The notes: generated by a model from the sequence alone, not told the origin. A stretch of 60,932 nucleotides of DNA from Oscillospiraceae bacterium (GCA_016292255.1 JAEEZZ010000082.1:1-60932), one strand, 5' to 3'; positions 7,496 to 15,270 are shown, counted from the first letter of the stretch. Numbers and translations: made by a program.

Positions 7496-8596
7496 TCAAA
7501 ATCCGTAAAACATAAAGCCAGTATCTGCTTCTACTTCTTCCGGGGAGATGTCCTCCGGCTGCTCGAACAACTTCCCGTATTTCTGAATCTGAGCATCAGT
7601 CAGATCGGCGAAGGCTCCTTCCTCGCCATTGCCCATGATCAGCAGGTTTCCGCAGTAGACGGAACCGTAAACGCGGCGGTTGGGTGGCAGACCCTCCAGC
7701 TTGGCTTCCTCGTTTCCAACCACGACCGCATCGTCGTCGTCAAAGGGATACGTGGCCTCAATGAACCCGCCCACCGCTTTCTGGAGCGCGTCAAGCTGGT
7801 CGACGACCTCCGACTCGTAGGGTCGCTTCCCGGGCTCAATGAACAGGACGCGGAGCAGGTTTTCGGGGGCCTGGGTCCGGCTGGGATCAAAGTCCATCTT
7901 CTGAAAGCCGAAGCTGTCGCAGAAGTAGAAGCCCGCCTCGGTGTCGCCGACGGGCTCCCGCAGCTCCACAACGTCCGAAACGGAGAGGGAGTGTCCCCGG
8001 TGCAGGGGATGGCTCGTGGTGTTGAAGACCTGGAACACGTCCTCCAGACTGTGACCCTCGATCTCTCCGGTAAAGACCCGGTCATAGATTGCGGGATTCA
8101 CGGGCTTTCCCTGAAGAGAATCGAGACGCATGTATTTGAGATGCTCCGCGTCACGGTCATGGTTGATCTGATAGATTCGGAGCTTCATGGTCTCCGGCGT
8201 CTGAATGGCCTCCTGCTGGAGCTTCCGAAAATCGTCGATCAGATCATTGACCAGCACGGGGGGAGAATTGCAGCTGTACTCATAGGCACGAACATCGTTG
8301 GAGATCCGCTGGGCTTCGCCCCAGGCCTTGTTGGAGGCAGAGTACCGCCCGTCATAACGATGCTCGTGGAGGGTCGTTGCCAGCACCCACGCCGTTCGAT
8401 CCAAGCCGTAGGCGTCCACGATCTCCTGCGCGATCCCGTGCCGGAGATGCATCCCATCGAATCCGTCCCGAAGGGCGGCGTCAATGCTTCTGGCGCAGGC
8501 AATGTTTTCGTTCCGGCTGGCCCGCCACTGATCCAGGTCTCCCATCATGCGGGCAGCGTCCAGCGTTTTGCGGTACAGGGGCTTAATGTCTGCCAT
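7496..8596 (-). CDS. Three-domain ICE protein: DUF3849 - YodL - DUF3846
   Basis: 366 residues. Residues 1-120 match DUF3849 (MADIKPLYRKTLDAARMMG start, GFDGMHLRHGIAQEIVDAYG, and a WVLATTLHEHRYDGRYS core). Residues about 145-250 match a YodL-like domain (LEDVFQVFNTTSHP, GHSLSVSDVVEL, FYFCDSFGFQ). Residues about 255-345 match DUF3846 (a YPFDDDDAVVVGNEEAK region and VYCGNLLIMGNGEEG). All three occur in mobile elements of Clostridia, usually as separate proteins or in other fusions, and none has an established function. The protein is soluble. It overlaps the AbrB-like gene by 14 bases, so it is co-translated with the regulatory block. Confidence 0.7.
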   Translation of the reverse strand: MADIKPLYRKTLDAARMMGDLDQWRASRNENIACARSIDAALRDGFDGMHLRHGIAQEIVDAYGLDRTAWVLATTLHEHRYDGRYSASNKAWGEAQRISNDVRAYEYSCNSPPVLVNDLIDDFRKLQQEAIQTPETMKLRIYQINHDRDAEHLKYMRLDSLQGKPVNPAIYDRVFTGEIEGHSLEDVFQVFNTTSHPLHRGHSLSVSDVVELREPVGDTEAGFYFCDSFGFQKMDFDPSRTQAPENLLRVLFIEPGKRPYESEVVDQLDALQKAVGGFIEATYPFDDDDAVVVGNEEAKLEGLPPNRRVYGSVYCGNLLIMGNGEEGAFADLTDAQIQKYGKLFEQPEDISPEEVEADTGFMFYGF

Positions 8597-8867
8597 GGGA
8601 AACGCCTCCTTTCCGGCGCATGATCTTTCCGGCCAGATAGCTGACCAGCTTCTGCTGCTGTTCCAGGTTCAGCGCGTCGAAGAAGTCCTCCAGATCTTCC
8701 ACGTTGTCCTGGATGCACTTGTCGCAGACCTTCTCCCGGCGAATGACGACAGCATCATCCTCCAACGTGAAAGACAGCAGATCGCCGGGTTCGAGTTCCA
8801 GATGATCCCGGATGGGAAGCGGGATTGTAGTGCGGCCCTTCCTGCCGAGAAAACGGTGCAGCCTCAT
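8583..8867 (-). CDS. AbrB/MazE-type DNA-binding protein
   Basis: 94 residues. The N-terminal 45 residues are a swapped-hairpin AbrB/SpoVT domain (RKGRTTIPLPIRDHLELEPG, then LSFTLEDDAVVIRRE). A short CxxC (CDKC) and a helical tail rich in Leu/Gln follow. Such proteins are dimeric transcriptional regulators or antitoxins. No obvious MazF-like toxin follows, so a regulator of the ICE is the better reading. It overlaps the Cys-rich 92-residue gene upstream by 4 bases and the DUF3849 gene downstream by 14 bases. Confidence 0.8.
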   Translation of the reverse strand: MRLHRFLGRKGRTTIPLPIRDHLELEPGDLLSFTLEDDAVVIRREKVCDKCIQDNVEDLEDFFDALNLEQQQKLVSYLAGKIMRRKGGVSHGRH

Positions 8868-9142
8868 CCGTCACACCTCCCTCCGCACTTGGGTGCGCCG
8901 TTGGTATGCACGGCAGCGCTGACGGCGGCCCGCAGGGGGCAGGTCTCACAGTTGTCGGTACAGACGGCATCCGTCACCGGGCAGAAGCTGTCCAGCTCGT
9001 CCGCCTCCTCCTCGGTCAAAAGGCGGATATACAGCTTGCCGTCTTCATAGTAGGTGTCGAAACGGCTCTCCTCGCTGATTCCGAGGGCATCTGCCTGCTC
9101 GTCGGGCAGATCGTGGGTCAGGGTAATATGAAGATCAAACAT
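8864..9142 (-). CDS. Small Cys-rich acidic protein of unknown function
   Basis: 92 residues. The N-terminal part is strongly acidic (LTHDLPDEQADALGIS, then YYEDGKLYIRLLTEEEADEL). The C-terminus holds seven Cys (CPVTDAVCTDNCETCPLR and CGGRC), which could bind a metal. I do not recognise the family. It overlaps the AbrB-like gene by 4 bases and the two may act together. The Cys spacing recalls zinc or iron-sulfur binding, but nothing more can be said from sequence alone. Confidence 0.65.
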   Translation of the reverse strand: MFDLHITLTHDLPDEQADALGISEESRFDTYYEDGKLYIRLLTEEEADELDSFCPVTDAVCTDNCETCPLRAAVSAAVHTNGAPKCGGRCDG

Positions 9143-9155
9143 TTTCTTCCTCCTA

Positions 9156-10082
9156 TCAGTAGTCGCAGATGTAATCGAACAAAGACAGCTGGCTGTTTTC
9201 GTTGGCCAGCTGATGATGGTTGTCTACGGCCTGCTTCATGAGGTCGTAGTTGGCGATGAGCAGCTCCTCGAACATCGCGCCGGGATTGGAGCTTTGGGCC
9301 ATGTTGTGGAGTCGGCTCTGAACGTAGGTGTCGAAGCCGTACTTTTCTGCAAGGGAGCGGATGTACGCATCGTTGTTGTAAGTAATGAGAAACTTGCAGG
9401 CTCCCTGAAACTTGACGTGGATCTCGTTCATGAATGCGAAAAGCTTTGCATGCTCGTCTTCGTCAAAGCTGGACTTCTGATACATCTTCTCCGTTCCCTT
9501 GTAGGGCGGGTCCAGCAGAATGAAGGCACCTGGGCAGGCGGCGTAGGTTATCACGTCTTTATAGTCCCGGTGCAAGATAATGGCGTCCCGCAGGCGGCTG
9601 CAGGCCGCGATCAGCCGGGGGAAGCGCTTGGTCATGTCCTTTTTGGCGATGGCGAAGGATTTTCCGGTGGAAGAGAAGCTGAATACCTGGTTTGAAAAGA
9701 ACGCGGCGGCCTGCTCGATTTCCTCCGGTGTGAACGTCCGAATCATCTCAGCGGTTTCATACACATCATCCAGAATGTTCGGAACGCTTGCCAACAGCGC
9801 CCTGCGCTGTTGAAACATTTCTTCCGAATTGAAGGACAGGCACAGCTTTCCCAACAGATACACAAGGTTTTCGTTGCTTTGGAGCACCCGGAAAAAGTTG
9901 ACCAGGTCGCCATTGAAGTCATTGATGATTTCCTTTTCCGCAGGGCGCTTTCGCAGAAACACCTCTGCACTTCCCATGCAGGGCTCCACGTAGACCCTGT
10001 GCGGGGGCATAAAGGCGGAAATGGTTTCGTAGATACAGCCCTTGTTTCCGGTCCAGTTGATGGGGCTGACAGAAGGCGGCAA
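9156..10082 (-). CDS. Dam-type N6-adenine DNA methyltransferase
   Basis: About 308 residues from the TTG at 10082, nine bases after an AGGAGG; an ATG at 10169 exists in frame but would translate through a hairpin. Motifs: the SAM-binding NWTGNKGCI near the start, VEPCMGSAEVF, and the catalytic DPPYKG near residue 200. This is a D12-class adenine methylase acting at the amino group of adenine in DNA. In ICEs such orphan enzymes are taken to protect the element from host restriction; no cognate nuclease is encoded nearby. It lies in the block with the ArdA-like gene, another likely anti-restriction function. Confidence 0.85.
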   Translation of the reverse strand: MPPSVSPINWTGNKGCIYETISAFMPPHRVYVEPCMGSAEVFLRKRPAEKEIINDFNGDLVNFFRVLQSNENLVYLLGKLCLSFNSEEMFQQRRALLASVPNILDDVYETAEMIRTFTPEEIEQAAAFFSNQVFSFSSTGKSFAIAKKDMTKRFPRLIAACSRLRDAIILHRDYKDVITYAACPGAFILLDPPYKGTEKMYQKSSFDEDEHAKLFAFMNEIHVKFQGACKFLITYNNDAYIRSLAEKYGFDTYVQSRLHNMAQSSNPGAMFEELLIANYDLMKQAVDNHHQLANENSQLSLFDYICDY

Positions 10083-10132
10083 AGAGAAGAACCTCCTTTC
10101 GGGGAGGCCGTCTTGTGTGCGGGCAGAGAAAC

Positions 10133-10167
10133 GGGGCCGTTTCGTGTTTTGCACACAAAACGGCCCC
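10133..10167. other. Perfect hairpin upstream of the methylase gene
   Basis: A 10-base outer stem (GGGGCCGTTT at 10133-10142 with its complement at 10158-10167) continues, after a C/A mismatch, into a 4-base inner stem (GTGT/ACAC) with a 5-base loop. It lies in the 150-base gap between the DUF4314 gene and the methylase start. No T-run follows on either strand, so it is not a classical terminator; it could be an attenuator, a processing site or an operator. Confidence 0.6.
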
Positions 10168-10232
10168 AAATGATTATCTTATGATTTTAATTGTGGATTT
10201 GCTGACAGTGGGCGAACGGCAGCGGCACGGGA

Positions 10233-10859
10233 TCATTCCTGCATCACCAGCCCTTCCTCCTCGTCCTCGTAGATGGTGGCGTTGTCCATGGCGTCCTCTC
10301 CCAGGGACATGACCATGGCGTTGTAGTCCTCCACGTCCCAGCAGTCCCGGATGCCCCAATCGGCGCAGCCCTGCTCGTAGGAGGTCAGATCCTCGCCCTC
10401 CTCGGCCATGGTATCTTTGAGCTCCAGCCAAGCCTTGTTTTCCGCCCAGTTGACAACCAGAGAGACGGGATAGCCTCCGGTCTGGTCGCACTGGAAATAC
10501 GGGGATGTGTAGAGACTCTCCGCGTCGCTGACCTTGGACAGCCGGGCGGTTTCTGCCCGGAAATCCGCAAGCCGCCTGGGGGCCTCCTCCTGCTCGATTT
10601 CTAACGCGGTCAGCTTGCGGAAGGAATCCTCGCCGGGAACTATTCCAAGGCTGCGGCCATTGTCAAAGCTGCAATGTACGGTGCCGATATCGTCCACAGC
10701 TTGTACCGTGCCTCTCGTCCCGTCTGCTACGGGGTGGGGATCGTTCCCCATGTGCAGGAGCACAATGCGGGTTCCGGCGGGATATTCCTGTTTCATGCGT
10801 TCAGCCTGTCTGTGCAGGCGATCCCATTCGTTCACGATTGTTTCCTCCTTCTTTGTCAA
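10233..10859 (-). CDS. DUF4314 domain protein of the ICE accessory block
   Basis: 208 residues. Residues about 25-85 match DUF4314 (PAGTRIVLLHMGNDPHPV, then GTRGTVQAVDDIGTVHCSFD and NGRSLGIVPGEDSF), an SH3-like small barrel common in Firmicutes mobile elements. The C-terminal half is acidic and carries a YEQGCADWGIRDCWDVEDYN stretch that I do not recognise. It is soluble. Its start overlaps the upstream gene by 4 bases. Function is unknown. Confidence 0.7.
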   Translation of the reverse strand: MTKKEETIVNEWDRLHRQAERMKQEYPAGTRIVLLHMGNDPHPVADGTRGTVQAVDDIGTVHCSFDNGRSLGIVPGEDSFRKLTALEIEQEEAPRRLADFRAETARLSKVSDAESLYTSPYFQCDQTGGYPVSLVVNWAENKAWLELKDTMAEEGEDLTSYEQGCADWGIRDCWDVEDYNAMVMSLGEDAMDNATIYEDEEEGLVMQE

Positions 10860-11419
10860 TCTTCCAGCACAGGGCCTTCGTCAAGGTCCTCTGCTGGGCC
10901 CGTGATGTTGACGTACTCTCCGATGATTCCCAGCGCCTGGTCGTAGCTTTCCGCGCCGTGGGTGATTCGTTCCGTCATTTCGGAGGCTTCTGCTGCCATA
11001 TCGTTTTCCCGGAGGGTACGGGCCGCGATCCCCACGAGGTTGAAGATGTTCCCGTCCTGGCCGATCAGCGCACAGTCCGGCTTTTCTTTCTGCACGGCCT
11101 GCCCCAGATTGTTGTCAATGAAGTCCGAAAGCCAGGTCCCGCCAAAGTTGCCATGGGTCGCAATTCGCCACATGGCCAGCTTTCCCATATTCAGATGGAC
11201 GTCCTCGGCAAAGGGAAATACCAGGCAGGTCAGGTTGTCGTACCGGAAGCTCACACAGTCAGAGAAGCGCGTGCCGTCCAGCAGAATCCCGTCCTGGGTC
11301 AGAACGTCGTTGATTCCGTCCACCCATTCCTGTAGGTCGCCGCCGCAGCCCTGGAGGATTAGGCCATCCCGATCCCCCAGCCCGCGGAGCTCGTTCAATT
11401 TGATTTCCTTGATGCTCAC
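10856..11419 (-). CDS. Conserved ICE accessory protein, function unknown
   Basis: 187 residues. The start IKEIKLNELRGLGDRDGL and the segments GGDLQEWVDGINDVLTQDG, NMGKLAMWRIATHGNFGGTW and LIGQDGNIFNLVGIAARTL match a protein type I have seen repeatedly in conjugative elements of gut Clostridia, but no function is known to me. It is acidic and soluble, with no Cys cluster or membrane segment. It overlaps both the YubB-like gene upstream and the DUF4314 gene downstream by 4 bases, so it is part of a coupled block. Confidence 0.6.
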   Translation of the reverse strand: MSIKEIKLNELRGLGDRDGLILQGCGGDLQEWVDGINDVLTQDGILLDGTRFSDCVSFRYDNLTCLVFPFAEDVHLNMGKLAMWRIATHGNFGGTWLSDFIDNNLGQAVQKEKPDCALIGQDGNIFNLVGIAARTLRENDMAAEASEMTERITHGAESYDQALGIIGEYVNITGPAEDLDEGPVLED

Positions 11420-12195
11420 AGCTGCATTCCTCCCATTCCTTCTTCTTCCAGGGGCTCGCCCTGAATTGACTCCATGTCGGAGAACGATTCGCTGCCTGCC
11501 CAGATATAATTCGTCTGATCCGCATTGAGGACCAGACCATAATCGGCCAGATCTTCATCTCGGACACCCGCAGAAAACTCATAGGCGTCCCTGCCGTCTG
11601 CGGGGATGTATTCCTCCGTAATTTCTCCGGCAAGGTATTCCCGGCGGCCACAGTTGTGACCAATGTCCTCGTCCGCCCAGGAGTGGGTAATGGTGATCTC
11701 CGGATACCGCTCAGAGAGCATTTGAATGACGGGGTGCGGCGCAGCCCAGGCGGTGTTGAAGCCCAGCACATCCGGACTTTTCATAAAATCGTAGGCGTTC
11801 CACTTGGTATCCCAATGGCGATTGCACCACTCATACCAAGTGGGACAGCCAAACTGCTGAATGTTCCGGCAGGCGGCCCGGCCCAGCGTCCAGGTCGCCT
11901 CGGGGATATCCTTCCGCTGCCTGAGGAAGGCTTTCTCGCTTTCCTCGGGGATGGTGAGCAAGTCAACTTCCTCACCTTTGCCCAGCCTGTAGATCTCCAG
12001 AAAATCGTTGTACAGCTTGATACCGTCATGGGTGCGGCTCCCGGATTCAATGGCCAGCTCCGGGGGCATGGGGATGAGCTTGTTGAAGTCGATGGAGCCG
12101 GGTCCATTCTCCTCGTTTTGAATTTCTTGCTTCATTCTCTCAATCGCTTCCGGGTCGCCCTGGAAGCTGAGAAGGTTCAGTACGTGATTGGGCAT
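11416..12195 (-). CDS. YubB/DUF1281-like ferredoxin-fold protein
   Basis: 259 residues from MPNHVLNLLSF; the longer reading in the same frame has no ribosome site and overlaps the neighbour. The opening (MPNHVLNLLSFQGDPEAI) and the FNKLIPMPPEL motif, followed by a WYEWCNRHWDTKWN region, are typical of the YubB ferredoxin-like/DUF1281 family found on plasmids and ICEs. The role is unknown. It is cytosolic and acidic. It is translationally coupled to the next gene by a 4-base overlap. Confidence 0.75.
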   Translation of the reverse strand: MPNHVLNLLSFQGDPEAIERMKQEIQNEENGPGSIDFNKLIPMPPELAIESGSRTHDGIKLYNDFLEIYRLGKGEEVDLLTIPEESEKAFLRQRKDIPEATWTLGRAACRNIQQFGCPTWYEWCNRHWDTKWNAYDFMKSPDVLGFNTAWAAPHPVIQMLSERYPEITITHSWADEDIGHNCGRREYLAGEITEEYIPADGRDAYEFSAGVRDEDLADYGLVLNADQTNYIWAGSESFSDMESIQGEPLEEEGMGGMQL

Positions 12196-12238
12196 GATTC
12201 TTCCTTTCCGACGCTGTTCGCGTCCATTCCTTTCTGTC

Positions 12239-13273
12239 CTACTGTAGCTCCATGTCCTCGCAGTCCCGGAGGACGTCCTCGAGCCGCACCATCTCCTCCA
12301 TGAAGACGTAGCCTCCGTCAACGAACTCGCCCTGGTGCTCGTCCTGGAGATCGTCGCCGTAGCTGGTATAATCGAAGTATTCTTCCAGCTCTGAGCTGAG
12401 TTGCAGGTATTGGCTCTGGAAAATATACTCTCTGCCGACGTCTTCCGTATCCATACAGCCGGGGTAGAAGTTGAAATCATCCAGATGATCTGCCAGAGCG
12501 ATAATCGTCTTGCTGTCGTCTACATTCATCCCCGCATGGGCCTCAACGTACTCCACCACGGCTTCCAGCTTATTGACCTCCTCCATAGCGGGGAAGGACG
12601 CCGTGAGAAGATTGAGCGCGAAAAGACCCTCGTCCTGGAGCACCTTGGCAAAGCGGCCCGGCCACGACCCGCGGTAGCGGATTGCTTCGATTCCGAAGCT
12701 ATAGGCATTCTCGCCGTAGTTGTCGAGCTTAGTGAATACTGCCGAGAGCTGAGGATCATTGAGAGGCAGAGGGATCATTTCCTTCTTTCCGTCATGGGTG
12801 CAGCGAACTACCAGCCGGATATTGGGATTGTGCTCGTATTCCTCCAGAACGGAATCGTTTTTCGTCTCATCCTCGGGCTGGCTCTCGGGCAGTATGGCTT
12901 GTTCGGTCCGCTCTCCTGTAAATTCCTCCTTGGCAGTATCGATGAATCGATCCAGGGTCTCGTAGGAATCCGAGAGAAGCCCACACTTGAGACGCGGGAG
13001 AAAATTTGCCTCGGCTTCGTGAAGCAGGATCGCAGACAGATTTGCGTCGGAGAGCGTCCGCTCCGGCGTCAGCAGAGAAAGCAGGTGCGCTTCCTCCGGG
13101 GTGCTGGCAAAGAGCTTCACGCGAATCATAGCGCCGTCCTCGTCAGCCAGCGGAAGGCGGTCAGCAGTCAGGCTGATGCCGATGGAGTTGAGCTTGTTCT
13201 GCAATTCCAACGGATCATGTGGGAGATCGCAGACCAAGGTATGATCGCCATTCAGAATGATGGCTTCCAACAT
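12239..13273 (-). CDS. ArdA-like antirestriction protein (tentative)
   Basis: 344 residues from MLEAIILNGD, chosen because CACAGGAGGTACTC lies directly before it; the longer reading to 13342 would cross a terminator hairpin. The protein is very acidic. The C-terminal part (ADHLDDFNFYPGCMD, EEYFDYTSYGDD, then GEFVDGGYVF) resembles the ArdA antirestriction family of Firmicutes elements, proteins that mimic DNA and block type I restriction enzymes. The N-terminal 150 residues are not recognised. It is the first gene of the long minus-strand block, which fits early expression on entry into a new host. The family call is moderate. Confidence 0.5.
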   Translation of the reverse strand: MLEAIILNGDHTLVCDLPHDPLELQNKLNSIGISLTADRLPLADEDGAMIRVKLFASTPEEAHLLSLLTPERTLSDANLSAILLHEAEANFLPRLKCGLLSDSYETLDRFIDTAKEEFTGERTEQAILPESQPEDETKNDSVLEEYEHNPNIRLVVRCTHDGKKEMIPLPLNDPQLSAVFTKLDNYGENAYSFGIEAIRYRGSWPGRFAKVLQDEGLFALNLLTASFPAMEEVNKLEAVVEYVEAHAGMNVDDSKTIIALADHLDDFNFYPGCMDTEDVGREYIFQSQYLQLSSELEEYFDYTSYGDDLQDEHQGEFVDGGYVFMEEMVRLEDVLRDCEDMELQ

Positions 13274-13311
13274 TTTGAGTACCTCCTGTGTTGTTTGATA
13301 AAGAACTTGAA

Positions 13312-13362
13312 GAAATAGAAAAAGCCCCGGTCGTTTTGTCATTCATCCAAAACGACCGGGGC
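13312..13362 (-). terminator. Strong intrinsic terminator/attenuator at the head of the ICE operon
   Basis: On the reverse strand a 15-base perfect stem (GCCCCGGTCGTTTTG and complement) with a 9-base loop is followed directly by TTTTTCTATTTC. It ends about 40 bases before the ArdA-like start codon. It could end transcription from the beta-helix lipoprotein gene (stop at 13566) or, if a promoter lies just upstream, attenuate the ICE operon. Confidence 0.8.
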
Positions 13363-13565
13363 GAATATGAAAAAGCGGGGGAGTCCGAGAATTTACTTCC
13401 CATCATCCACCCGCTGTTTTCCAATGATATTTGGGCGTGGTTCATGCAGACTTGTGGTTCTGCGACACTATTCGCTTTCTCTCAAGATCGATAACACGAC
13501 CCCCGGGAGAGAATCCCGGAGGCCGTGGCTTACATATTTTGATGAAACGCGAGGTTCTTTCAGGC
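13363..13565. other. Gap with possible right boundary of the element
   Basis: No convincing gene lies here. The region is less GC-rich than the flanking DNA and holds one small hairpin (CCGGGA/TCCCGG at 13503-13519). It separates the ICE block from the chromosomal lipoprotein gene, so an attachment site may lie here, but no direct repeat can be checked because the other end of the element is outside the window. Confidence 0.35.
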
Positions 13566-15194
13566 TCAATTCGTCCCGCTCAGCGCGACGCCGTTTACGT
13601 AGAGCGTGTAGCCGTTTGCGACGACATTGGCGGCGCTGCCGTTGAACGCGGTGATATAGCTGTCGCCGGTGAGAGTCCAGGTGGAGCTGCTGTCCAGCGT
13701 AACGGACACGGTGCCGACCTCGGTGGAGACGGTCTCGCCCTTGGCGTTGGTGATGCTGCCGTCCACGGAGCCGGTTAAGGCGGAGCGCTCGGTCAGCTCC
13801 AGGGTCAGGGTGGAATTGTCGCCCACCTTGATTGCGCCGCTCAGCGTCTGGGCGATGGCCTTGAGGGTCGCCACGTTGCCCGCGCCGCTCCAGCCGTCGT
13901 CACAGACCGAGAGCAGGATGCCGTCTGCGTCCTCGTTGGTGATGGTGACGCCCTGCAGGGTGATGACCGCGTTGGTGTTGGTCACGTGGAAGACGTGGCC
14001 GCTCTTGCTGGTCAGGCTGCCGCCGGTCATGGTGAAGCCGGACGTGCCGCTGTCAGCGTCGCCGGACATGGACTGGTAGATCATAATGCTGTCCAGGAAG
14101 CTGGCGTTGCTGTTGCGCTTGGTGTTGTCGGCGGTCAGATCGCAGTTCGTCAGCTCGATGGAGTTCTTTCCCTCGATGCAGACGCCCTCGGAGAGATTGG
14201 AGATCAGCGTCGCGTTCTCTACGTGGATCTCCGCGGTGGAGTAGATCGCGGGGGAGCCCAGGCCATTGGAGACGTAGCTGCCGCCGCTGACGTAGACCGT
14301 GCCGCCGCCCCGGTCGGTTCGGATGGGGGCAGAGGACTGGCCGGAGGTCTCCACGTCCAGATCGTAGGCGTAGGTGATGCCGCCGCCGGTGGTCATAATG
14401 CCGCCGGAGCCGCTGCCGGTGGTGCGGATCTTGGTGTTTTTGATGATAAGCGTGGTGCCGTCGCCGGAGGCCCCGTTCTGGCCGCCGTTGCCGCCGTAGC
14501 AGAACACGCCGTTGGCCCCGCTGGCGTCGGAGGTGATGGTGCCGCCGGTGATGGTGGTGGTCGTGCCGTCCTTGACCAGGACTGCGGCGTTCAACCCGTA
14601 GAAGTTGCAGCTGTCGCCGCCGTCGGAGTCGCCGGACTTGGTGACGGTGGGGTTCGTGATCGTGACCGCGTCCGAGGTGGTGATCAGCAGGGCGCTTTCG
14701 TCGGCGGTGGTGCTGGCATAGCTCTGGCCCTCCTGGGTATCTCCGGCGCTGATCTCCACCGCGCCGCTGTAGTCAATGTCCGCGCTGCTTCCGCCGGGTC
14801 CGCCGCCACCGGGAGGCGTACCGCCGGGTCCGCCGTTTCCGCCAGGGGGATCCCCGGGAGGCGTACCGCCGGGGCCGCCGTTTCCGTCAGGAGGATCGCC
14901 GGGAGGCGTACCGCCGGGGCCACCGTTTCCATCAGGGGGATCGCCGGGAGGATCGCCGCTCGGCGCGGAACCGTCCGGAGCTTCGCCCGGCGCTGCGTCG
15001 GCGGGCGCCTCGGCTGCCGTGTCGGCGGAAGCCTTGGCTGTCGTGTCCTGGGTGTCGTTGTTCTCGTTCTTTTGCGTTTCGTTGTTCTGCGCGGCGGCTT
15101 CCGTGCCGCTCGTCTTCGTTGCACAGCCTGCCAACAGAGAGAAAATCATCGCCGCTGCCAGCAGGACACAAAGCAGTTTCTTCTGTTTCATCAT
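13566..15194 (-). CDS. Beta-helix surface lipoprotein with Gly/Pro-rich stalk
   Basis: 542 residues. The signal peptide ends in a lipobox (LLAGC, Cys about residue 24). Then come a low-complexity acidic/Ala linker and a stalk of 15-residue repeats (PPGDPPDGNGGPGGT type, residues about 83-127). The rest is a Thr/Ser/Gly/Asn-rich right-handed beta-helix with many TITG and TLTLEL-like rungs (SGAVEISAGDTQEGQ onward). It should be a membrane-anchored protein displayed at the cell surface, of the carbohydrate-binding or adhesin-like kind; ligand unknown. It is followed by the terminator at 13312-13362. A repeated TTAACG pattern upstream may bind a response regulator. Confidence 0.75.
   Translation of the reverse strand: MMKQKKLLCVLLAAAMIFSLLAGCATKTSGTEAAAQNNETQKNENNDTQDTTAKASADTAAEAPADAAPGEAPDGSAPSGDPPGDPPDGNGGPGGTPPGDPPDGNGGPGGTPPGDPPGGNGGPGGTPPGGGGPGGSSADIDYSGAVEISAGDTQEGQSYASTTADESALLITTSDAVTITNPTVTKSGDSDGGDSCNFYGLNAAVLVKDGTTTTITGGTITSDASGANGVFCYGGNGGQNGASGDGTTLIIKNTKIRTTGSGSGGIMTTGGGITYAYDLDVETSGQSSAPIRTDRGGGTVYVSGGSYVSNGLGSPAIYSTAEIHVENATLISNLSEGVCIEGKNSIELTNCDLTADNTKRNSNASFLDSIMIYQSMSGDADSGTSGFTMTGGSLTSKSGHVFHVTNTNAVITLQGVTITNEDADGILLSVCDDGWSGAGNVATLKAIAQTLSGAIKVGDNSTLTLELTERSALTGSVDGSITNAKGETVSTEVGTVSVTLDSSSTWTLTGDSYITAFNGSAANVVANGYTLYVNGVALSGTN
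14812..14946 (-). repeat. Three tandem 45-bp coding repeats
   Basis: Three head-to-tail copies of a 45-bp unit that begins GGAGGCGTACCGCCGGG on the plus strand, differing at a few positions, encode the 15-residue Gly/Pro-rich stalk units of the lipoprotein. A partial fourth copy follows. Copy number may vary between strains by slippage. Confidence 0.85.
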
Positions 15195-15239
15195 AATTCC
15201 CTCCGTTCAAGTGGTTTTGGGTTCTTGCTTGCTCATAGC

Positions 15240-15270
15240 TTAAGCGATGAACCTTAACGAAACTTTAACG
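15240..15270. promoter_or_regulatory. Direct TTAACG repeats upstream of the beta-helix lipoprotein
   Basis: TTAACG occurs at 15254-15259 and 15265-15270, exactly 11 bases apart, with a related TTAAGC at 15240-15245. Helical-phase direct repeats of this kind are typical binding sites of OmpR/VanR-type response regulators. No regulator is encoded next to it, so this is a weak call. Confidence 0.3.

Noticed and set aside
8583-8867. MazEF-type toxin-antitoxin pair
   Set aside because: The AbrB-like protein could be an antitoxin, but neither neighbour resembles MazF or another known toxin.
10083-10169. Upstream ATG start for the methylase at 10169
   Set aside because: It would translate through the hairpin and lacks a ribosome site; the TTG at 10082 has AGGAGG at proper spacing and gives the family's usual N-terminus.
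13503-13519. Attachment site of the conjugative element
   Set aside because: A small hairpin lies here, but without the other end of the element no direct repeat can be shown.
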